Notes under the pieces: generated by a model
Databases searched by the model: none
Seen by the model: only the letters and a program-made list of their open reading frames with translations
Told to the model about the DNA's origin: nothing
DNA from: JBBKWG01 sp037968835
GTDB lineage: Bacteria; Pseudomonadota; Alphaproteobacteria; Rhodobacterales; Rhodobacteraceae
Length of the DNA stretch: 14,601 nt
Reading direction: 5' to 3'
Assembly: GCA_037968835.1 (NCBI GenBank)
Contig: JBBKWG010000131.1
Span: 1 to 14,601 of the forward strand
Made by a program: the position numbers and the translations under genes
Part shown: piece after piece, positions 6,316 to 12,349 of the stretch
Layout of the letters: the number at the start of each line of letters is the position of its first letter
Position numbering within the stretch: position 1 is the stretch's first letter

Positions 6316-7905
6316 TCAGTCGAGAATCAGGTCCGATGCCTTTTCGCCGATCATGATTGCCGGTGCGTTGGTGTTGCCCGAAACGATCCTTGGCATGATC
6401 GCGCAATCCGCGACGCGCAATCCACCGATCCCGTGCACTTTGAGCGTCGAGTCAACGACGCAGTCCGGATCGCTGCCCATCTTGCATGTCCCGGTCGGGT
6501 GATAGATCGAAACGCTGTTATTCCGCGCCCAGTTCAATGTGCCGTCGTAATCGTCCATGCCAAGTTTCGCATCAGGCCGAAATTCCTCGGCAATCTTGGT
6601 TGAAAGCGGTGCGGCACGGGCGATGCGGCGCGCAATTTTGACACCCTCGACAAGCGTGCGACAGTCGGTTTCGGTGGATAGATAATTCGGGACTATCTTG
6701 GGGTAAGTCGCGTACTCCGGACCATTGAGGCGGATTTCACCAGTGCTTTCGGGTCGAAGCTGGCAGACAGACATCGTGAACGCCGAAAACGGATGAACCC
6801 CGGCCCCGGGACTGTCGGCGGACCAAGGCTGAACATGGAACTGAATGTCTGGCGAATCGAGATCTTCACGGGTCTTGAAGAATCCTGTCGCAAGACTTGC
6901 AGCCATCGTCATCGGTCCCGACCGAAACAATGCGTACTTCAGCGCGATCCGTGCTTGGTTGACTAGGCTTCGGACCTCATCGTTCAACGTCGGTTCATTG
7001 CATTTATAGACAAGGCGCGCCTGAAGATGGTCCTGAAGGTTCTTGCCAACTCCGGGCAATTCGTGCACCGGCACAATCCCGTTGTCGCGAAGATGATCGG
7101 GATCGCCGATCCCGGAATGCATGAGGATTGCCGGTGAGCCGATTGAGCCTGCGGACAGAATGATTTCACGTCGAACAGTGATGGTCGTCTCGTTACCACG
7201 TGAATCGCGATACGTTACGCCTGTCGCCTTCTTGCCGTCGAGTTCGATGCGCTGCACGAGAGCCTTGGTGATGATCTGGAGATTTTGCCGCGATCGGATC
7301 GGATTCAGATAAGCGACGGCCGCACTGCACCGCCGGCCATTGCGAGTAGTCAGTTGAAAGTATCCGACGCCTTCCTGCGTTGCACCGTTGTAGTCGGGAT
7401 TGAACGGATATCCGACCGCTTGCGCTGCCGCGACCCAAGCGTCGCAGATCGGTCGCTGGATGCGCATATTGGAAACCGACAACGGACCCTCGTTGCCGTG
7501 ATATTCGTCGGCGCCGCGTTCGTTGTTTTCGGCTCGTCGGAACAGTGGCAAGACATCGTCCCACCCCCAGCCAGTGTTCCCGAGTTGTCGCCAGTGGTCG
7601 TAGTCTTGTTGCTGCCCGCGCACATAAAGCAGACCATTCAGCGAGGACGAGCCGCCTAGCACCTTGCCGCGAGGCCAGTCTATCGAGCGACCATTGAGGC
7701 CGGGATCGGGTTCGGTCTTGAAGCACCAGTCCACAGAGGGATTGTGCATCGTTTTGAAATAACCAACCGGAATGTGAATCCACGGGTTGAGGTCACGTGG
7801 ACCGGCTTCCAGCAGAGTAACCCGATTGGAAGGATCGGCGCTCAGACGGTTTGCCAGAACGCATCCCGCGGAACCGGCACCGACGATCAGATAATCCGTT
7901 TCCAC
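6316..7905 (-). CDS. GMC-family FAD-dependent alcohol dehydrogenase (choline dehydrogenase-like)
   Basis: GMC flavoenzymes oxidise primary alcohols to aldehydes; relatives include choline dehydrogenase BetA and AlkJ-type dehydrogenases. The 529-residue length is typical. The N-terminal YLIVGAGSAGCVLANRL (5-21) is the FAD dinucleotide-binding motif, with LLEAG (31-35) ending the second strand. GMC signature 1 is around GKVLGGSSSLNG (80-91) and signature 2 is GSIGSPAILMHSGIG (253-267). The catalytic pair is His469 in YHPTGTCKMG and Asn513 in NTNAPAIMIGEKASD. There is no signal peptide, so it is cytosolic or loosely membrane-attached. The start is GTG (7905-7903) with GGAGGA 9 bases upstream. 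It diverges from the TRAP operon, suggesting that the transported compound or a product of it is the substrate. Choline itself is only one option: no betaine-aldehyde dehydrogenase is seen in this window. Confidence 0.92.
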   Translation of the reverse strand: METDYLIVGAGSAGCVLANRLSADPSNRVTLLEAGPRDLNPWIHIPVGYFKTMHNPSVDWCFKTEPDPGLNGRSIDWPRGKVLGGSSSLNGLLYVRGQQQDYDHWRQLGNTGWGWDDVLPLFRRAENNERGADEYHGNEGPLSVSNMRIQRPICDAWVAAAQAVGYPFNPDYNGATQEGVGYFQLTTRNGRRCSAAVAYLNPIRSRQNLQIITKALVQRIELDGKKATGVTYRDSRGNETTITVRREIILSAGSIGSPAILMHSGIGDPDHLRDNGIVPVHELPGVGKNLQDHLQARLVYKCNEPTLNDEVRSLVNQARIALKYALFRSGPMTMAASLATGFFKTREDLDSPDIQFHVQPWSADSPGAGVHPFSAFTMSVCQLRPESTGEIRLNGPEYATYPKIVPNYLSTETDCRTLVEGVKIARRIARAAPLSTKIAEEFRPDAKLGMDDYDGTLNWARNNSVSIYHPTGTCKMGSDPDCVVDSTLKVHGIGGLRVADCAIMPRIVSGNTNAPAIMIGEKASDLILD

Positions 7906-7969
7906 TTCGGAATTTCCTCCACTTTTTAAAAAATGTCTATACAGAACCCCAACATCATACTAGTGTTTT

Positions 7970-7988
7970 TTGAAACTAATAGTCTCAA
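7970..7988. promoter_or_regulatory. 19-bp dyad, candidate IclR-family operator
   Basis: TTGAAACT-AAT-AGTCTCAA has 8-base half-sites that differ from perfect symmetry at one position, and pairing resumes two bases further out. It sits in the 107-bp AT-rich gap between the divergent GMC dehydrogenase gene and the TRAP operon, 24 bp before the binding-protein start. Size and spacing suit a dimeric regulator; the IclR gene at the end of the operon is the natural candidate. Promoter hexamers in this gap are not clear to me. Confidence 0.5.
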
Positions 7989-8012
7989 TAATAAACCAAC
8001 TGGGAGGACGTG

Positions 8013-9245
8013 ATGAAGTTCGAGGACAAACTGGGCAAGATCTCACGACGGGATCTATTCAAAGTTGCAGGCACTTACGGTATGAGTTCGACGCTTTTGG
8101 CGGCGGGTACATTTGGCGGCGCAATGAGCCTCGCCAATCTCGCAAAGGCGGCCGAATCAACATACGAGAAGCGGTATACGAAAGAGGCCAAGCACACGCT
8201 CAAATTTGGCGCATCGGGCTTCAACGAGCGCAACCTGTTGATTGAGCGGGCAGGCGCGCTCGAATTTGCGCGCGATCTTGAATCGCGTACCGATGGAGAA
8301 ATTCGGATCGAATTCATCGGCGACAACCAGATCTGCGGTCAGTTGTCCTGCGTAGAGAAAACTCAGCAAGGCATCGTCGATATATATGCGGCTTCAACTC
8401 AGAACTCGGCAGGCGGCGCACCGTATTTGAACGTGCTCGACTACGCCTACATGTTCCCGGGCCGCGCATCGCAGTATCATTTCCTCTATCACCCAAAGAG
8501 CGTGGAAATCCTGCGCGATCCCTACGAAAAGCGTCACGGTCTTAAATTTCTGTTCAGTCATTGCGAACTGCGCGGCATCAACCTTGGCCTCGGCTGGGAA
8601 GACCGCCCGACAGTGACCAAGCTGGAGGAATTGTTCGGCACCAAGAACCGTGTGACCGGAACACAGCTTGGCCGGATCGCAATGCAGGCGTTGAACCTCA
8701 ACCCTGTCCCCGTGGCTTGGGAAGAGACGCTTGACGGCCTGAAGCAGGGCCTCATCGACGGAGCCGAGACTTGGGCATCCGCCGTGGCCTACGCCAACAT
8801 GTCACCGGTAGTTTCCCAGTGCGTCGATTTGAAATTCTTCTGCGGCACCGAGCACACGGCGATGAGTGCCAGCGTGTTCGACGGCATGGAAGGCTATCTT
8901 CAGGACGCAGTGATGGAATCCGCTTATTGGACACAGGTTCACGTCCAGGCAGCGAACGAAGCAGCACTCGTCAAGACGGTCGGGTTCAGCGATCCACAAC
9001 TGCCGGGCACGATCTTCGCTGAAAACAACGTGCGCAACGCGTTCCTCGCCGAAGACCAGATCAAAATGGCCGAGGAAATGTGCTCACCCGAGTTCCAGCC
9101 CCAGCTTTGGGAAGACTGGCGCGAGCGTCTGAACGGCTGGGCCGGTGGCATCGACACATATCAGGAGATCTACGACATCGCCCGCGAGGTCGACGCCGAT
9201 ATGAAGCCTGAGAACGTCGAGCCGCGTCGTTGGTGGAAGGGCTGA
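8013..9245 (+). CDS. TRAP transporter substrate-binding protein (DctP family), Tat-exported
   Basis: This periplasmic protein captures the substrate and delivers it to the two permeases encoded next. It has 410 residues. SRRDLFK (11-17) is a twin-arginine signal, followed by a hydrophobic stretch (about 22-43) and AKA-A as the likely cleavage site (after 46), so it is probably exported folded. The mature part has the DctP pattern: LKFGASGF (63-70), the NRVTGTQLGR segment with Arg213 at the position of the carboxylate-binding arginine, and ALNLNPVPVAWEETLDGLKQGLIDGAE (226-252) in the second lobe. This favours a carboxylate-bearing substrate. Six cysteines are present. The ATG at 8013 is chosen over GTG at 8010 because GGGAGG lies 5 bases before the ATG but only 2 before the GTG. 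It is first in an operon with both permeases and an IclR gene. Confidence 0.94.
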   Translation: MKFEDKLGKISRRDLFKVAGTYGMSSTLLAAGTFGGAMSLANLAKAAESTYEKRYTKEAKHTLKFGASGFNERNLLIERAGALEFARDLESRTDGEIRIEFIGDNQICGQLSCVEKTQQGIVDIYAASTQNSAGGAPYLNVLDYAYMFPGRASQYHFLYHPKSVEILRDPYEKRHGLKFLFSHCELRGINLGLGWEDRPTVTKLEELFGTKNRVTGTQLGRIAMQALNLNPVPVAWEETLDGLKQGLIDGAETWASAVAYANMSPVVSQCVDLKFFCGTEHTAMSASVFDGMEGYLQDAVMESAYWTQVHVQAANEAALVKTVGFSDPQLPGTIFAENNVRNAFLAEDQIKMAEEMCSPEFQPQLWEDWRERLNGWAGGIDTYQEIYDIAREVDADMKPENVEPRRWWKG

Positions 9246-9263
9246 TTACCCCTCTCTGAATTG

Positions 9264-9295
9264 TCCGGACCGATCCAAGTTCGGATCGGTCCGGA
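9264..9295 (+). promoter_or_regulatory. Perfect 13-bp stem-loop between binding-protein and permease genes
   Basis: TCCGGACCGATCC (9264-9276) pairs without mismatch with 9283-9295 around the loop AAGTTC, 19 bp after the binding-protein stop. No T-run follows. Such elements commonly stabilise the upstream message or partly end transcription, so that the binding protein is made in excess over the permeases. That role is inferred here. Confidence 0.7.
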
Positions 9296-9340
9296 AAGCC
9301 AAAGACTGGACCAATCCAGCGCCCTCGGGAGGGATGACCA

Positions 9341-10003
9341 ATGCTGAGTGATTTCTTTGCAATTTTTCCTGCTTTCCTGTCGCAGGATTCGTTTGAGATC
9401 AGGTCCGCGCTGGCCACGAATGGCGCTTGGATATTCGGGGCATTTGTCACCGCGGTTGGCGGCTGGCTGGTCATGCTACTCTATAGAGCCGTCCCCTTCA
9501 TCGACCACCATCTAGAACGGACGGTCATGGTATATAGCTACCTGGCAATTGCTCTGATCATTTTCTGGGGGGTGATTGATCGTTTCGTTTTCAACGATCA
9601 GGAGCCGTGGTCAACGACGATACCGCCGCTGTTATTCATGGTTATGGCATGGTTCGGCGCAAGCTATAACGTGCGGCTTCGCACACATCTGAGCTTCAAC
9701 GAATTCCGCACCATCATGCCGCGCGCCGGGCAATTTGCCTGCCTCTGGCTGGACGCCATCTTGTGGTTCGGCTTCGCGGTTATCGTCGTCACGACCACGT
9801 CGCGGTTGGTCGCGCTGTCAGCATCGAATTTCCAGATAGTCCTGGGAACCGACAACGTCATGCAGTGGTGGTTTCTTCTGACCGTCCCGTTTTCATTCAT
9901 CCTTCTGGCGGGTCGCGTTTTCGAGAACCTGGTTGATGACATCGAAAACTGGAAAGCCGAAACGCCGCTGATTTCGCAATCCGTTATCGGCGAGGGCATG
10001 TGA
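9341..10003 (+). CDS. TRAP transporter small permease (DctQ family)
   Basis: This inner-membrane subunit partners the large permease of the TRAP transporter. The 220-residue protein has hydrophobic segments at about 22-46, 62-80, 90-108, 124-146 and 168-190. That is one more than the four usual for DctQ, because of an N-terminal extension. The DctQ core begins at LERTVMVYSYL (about 59-69) and includes VIDRFVF, a tryptophan-rich stretch with MAWFGASYNVRLRTHLSF, and a polar C-terminus. GGGAGGG (9327-9333) lies 7 bases before the ATG. The stop overlaps the next gene by one base, showing translational coupling. Confidence 0.92.
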   Translation: MLSDFFAIFPAFLSQDSFEIRSALATNGAWIFGAFVTAVGGWLVMLLYRAVPFIDHHLERTVMVYSYLAIALIIFWGVIDRFVFNDQEPWSTTIPPLLFMVMAWFGASYNVRLRTHLSFNEFRTIMPRAGQFACLWLDAILWFGFAVIVVTTTSRLVALSASNFQIVLGTDNVMQWWFLLTVPFSFILLAGRVFENLVDDIENWKAETPLISQSVIGEGM

Positions 10004-11361
10004 TGTCAGACGGATCCTGGGTCACACTCATTTCGATTGGTGTCACCTTTCTTTTCATGCTGGGTGTGCCTGTTCTCCTTGTCATCGCCTATTGGGTGAT
10101 CGGTTGTTCGTTCTTGCTTGGCCTGACGCTCGACAACATGGGTGCGGAACTTCTGAACGTCTTCAACAAGGGTTTCGCGCTTTTGGCGATGCCGTTGTTC
10201 ATTCTGACCGGCGACCTGATCAACCGCTCTGGCATCGCGCGGCGATTGTCCGATTTCGCGTACTCGTGCTTAGGCTGGCTCAGAGGCGGTCTGGCGATGG
10301 CGGCGCTTGGCGCCTGCGGACTGTTCGCCGCGATCTCGGGATCGAACTCTGCAACCACGGCGACGATCGGATCAATGCTGCACCCCGAAATGGTGAAAGG
10401 CGGCTACGACGAACGCTTCTCGGCGGCGACCGCAGCGGCGGGCGGCACAGTGGGCATCATCATCCCACCTTCGATCATCTTCATCGTCTACGGTTTTCTG
10501 ATGAACCTACCCATCAGCGACCTGTTCGTCGCCGGAATTATTCCCGGCACTCTGATGGTCATCGGTATGCAGTTTGCGTGCTGGATCATTTGCCGGATCA
10601 ACGGATGGGGACATCTCATTCCGCTGCAATTGAATCGAATTCTGAAAACCGCTTTCGGTGCCTGGCTGGGTTTCTTCGCCATCGGACTAGTTCTCTGGGG
10701 GATCTACACCGGGAAATTTTCACCGACCGAAGCCGCCGGGGTGACCGTGGGATTCTGCGTGCTTGCCGGACTTGTCAGCTATCCGCTGAACAGGATCATG
10801 GGATCGACTCCGGAGACGCCGGTAAGCGAAAAAGGCTTCACCGAAATGTTCGTGGTCGAGGGTTTCAAAGTTAGGGAGATCCCGTCAATCGTCGTCCGCT
10901 CGGCGCAGATCACCGGAATTCTCGCCCCATTGATCGCGATTTCAGTCGTGATGCAGCAGATCTTGTCGTTGCTGGGCGCACAGCAAGTGATTGGCGATTT
11001 CGTGACGTCGATGGGCGGCTACTATGCCGTGCTTTTCACAGCGATGGCGATCGTTTTCGTGTCGGGGATGGTGCTTGAGAGCCTTCCGGTCACCATCATA
11101 CTCGCACCGATCCTGGCACCGATAGCCGCATCTGTTGGCGTCGATCCGATCCACTTTTCCGTTATTTTCCTGGTAGGTGCATCTATCGGCTTCATCACCC
11201 CTCCTTACGGCTTGAACCTCTATGTCGCCTCGGGTGTGACGGGGGTTCCGTATTTCAGATTGCTGCCATACACCGTGCCATATTTGGTGGCACTGATAAG
11301 TGTCTGGCTCCTTGTTGCGCTGGTGCCCGAATTGGCTTTGATCCTACTTCCCAACAGATAA
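10003..11361 (+). CDS. TRAP transporter large permease (DctM family)
   Basis: This is the main sodium-coupled transport subunit of the TRAP system in the inner membrane. The 452-residue protein is hydrophobic throughout, consistent with about 11-12 membrane helices. Family features include FALLAMPLFILTGDLINRSG near the N-terminus, GLFAAISGSNSATTATIGSM, GGTVGIIIPPSIIFIVYG and, late in the protein, GASIGFITPPYGLNLYVASG. The start is taken as ATG at 10003, giving TGATG overlap with the small permease stop and GAGGG 6 bases upstream; a GTG at 10000 is possible. It is followed after 10 bp by the IclR gene. Confidence 0.94.
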   Translation: MSDGSWVTLISIGVTFLFMLGVPVLLVIAYWVIGCSFLLGLTLDNMGAELLNVFNKGFALLAMPLFILTGDLINRSGIARRLSDFAYSCLGWLRGGLAMAALGACGLFAAISGSNSATTATIGSMLHPEMVKGGYDERFSAATAAAGGTVGIIIPPSIIFIVYGFLMNLPISDLFVAGIIPGTLMVIGMQFACWIICRINGWGHLIPLQLNRILKTAFGAWLGFFAIGLVLWGIYTGKFSPTEAAGVTVGFCVLAGLVSYPLNRIMGSTPETPVSEKGFTEMFVVEGFKVREIPSIVVRSAQITGILAPLIAISVVMQQILSLLGAQQVIGDFVTSMGGYYAVLFTAMAIVFVSGMVLESLPVTIILAPILAPIAASVGVDPIHFSVIFLVGASIGFITPPYGLNLYVASGVTGVPYFRLLPYTVPYLVALISVWLLVALVPELALILLPNR

Positions 11362-11371
11362 AGGTGCCTCT

Positions 11372-12151
11372 GTGCCTGACGATCACGGCTCAGACGAAGC
11401 GGGACAGATCCCCACCAACCTTCGGTTGCTAATGTTGCTTGAAGAGGTGGCACAGGTCGGAGTGCCGGTCACGCCGTCGATGGTCAACGAAACGCTTCGC
11501 CTGCCAAAGCCCACGATTCATCGGTTGTTTCACACGGCAGAGGCGGAAGGGTTCTTACAACGCGACATAGACGGGAAATCCTACAGTCCGGGACGACGTC
11601 TGCGGGCTTTGGCTGTCCATACTTTGTCTTCGGAACGTGTGAGGACTGTGCGCCTGGCGATATTGCGGACAGTTGCCGAGGCTATCGGAGAGACCTGCAA
11701 CCTTTCGATACCGGACCGAGAAGGCATGTTTTACCTCGACCGGGTCGAAACGCACTGGCCGCTCAGAATCCAGTTGCCGGTCGGCACTCAGGTTCCGTTT
11801 CACTGCACCGCCAGTGGAAAAATGTATCTTTCCACGATGCGTCCAGATGCATTGGAGCGATTCCTGAAGAATTACGATCTGAAGAGAATGACCAACAGCA
11901 CGATCACGACCGTGATGGGCATGAAAAAAGAACTCTCGATTACGAAGGCGCGCGGTTTTTCAGCCGACGACGAAGAATTCATGGATGGGATGGCGGCGGT
12001 AGCTGTTCCCGTACTGGACGACCGGGGACGGTTGCTTTCGACACTTTCAGTTCACGCGCCGGTGCAACGAAATGACCTTGCGAGTCTCAAGACACATCTC
12101 AATGTCCTGTCGGAAGCTGCCAAAGAATTGTCCGCCTTGGTGATTTCCTGA
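11372..12151 (+). CDS. IclR-family transcriptional regulator
   Basis: The 259-residue protein has an N-terminal winged helix-turn-helix (about 8-72, with VTPSMVNETLRLPKPTIHRLFHTAE as its core) and a C-terminal ligand-binding domain (about 85-255). In the latter, VPFHCTASGKMYLS and ARGFSADDEEFMDGMAAVAVPV are typical of IclR proteins. Such proteins bind 15-20-bp palindromes and usually repress catabolic genes until a pathway metabolite binds. The start is GTG (11372), with AAGGTG 5 bases upstream overlapping the TAA of the large permease, so it is probably translated as part of the TRAP operon. Placing a regulator last in the operon it may control implies feedback. Its likely targets are the divergent GMC/TRAP promoters and perhaps the downstream demethylase gene. 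Confidence 0.93.
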   Translation: MPDDHGSDEAGQIPTNLRLLMLLEEVAQVGVPVTPSMVNETLRLPKPTIHRLFHTAEAEGFLQRDIDGKSYSPGRRLRALAVHTLSSERVRTVRLAILRTVAEAIGETCNLSIPDREGMFYLDRVETHWPLRIQLPVGTQVPFHCTASGKMYLSTMRPDALERFLKNYDLKRMTNSTITTVMGMKKELSITKARGFSADDEEFMDGMAAVAVPVLDDRGRLLSTLSVHAPVQRNDLASLKTHLNVLSEAAKELSALVIS

Positions 12152-12301
12152 TCATTTGAGATCAACGGCGGCTCGTGGCGATCAAGCCGACGTTTCATTC
12201 CGTGGCGGTAGAATTTTTCATTGCGACGCCGAAGGTCGGTGATGTTCACTCCGATGTCGCCATCGGGTGGGCCGGAAGAGTTTGTCTCGTGCTCCAACCG
12301 A

Positions 12302-12319
12302 GAGACTTGCAAAGTTCAA
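12302..12319. promoter_or_regulatory. Weaker sequence related to the 7970-7988 dyad
   Basis: Read on the minus strand, TTGAACTTTGCAAGTCTC resembles the dyad in the GMC/TRAP gap: it shares TTGAA at one end and AGTCTC at the other, with one extra base between. Its own symmetric core is ACTT-TGC-AAGT. It lies 30 bp before the start of the demethylase gene, where an operator would be expected. The rest of the 198-bp gap shows no clear promoter or terminator. Confidence 0.25.
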
Positions 12320-12349
12320 CATGCCCCGGCACGCGAAAGGTGAATTCAG

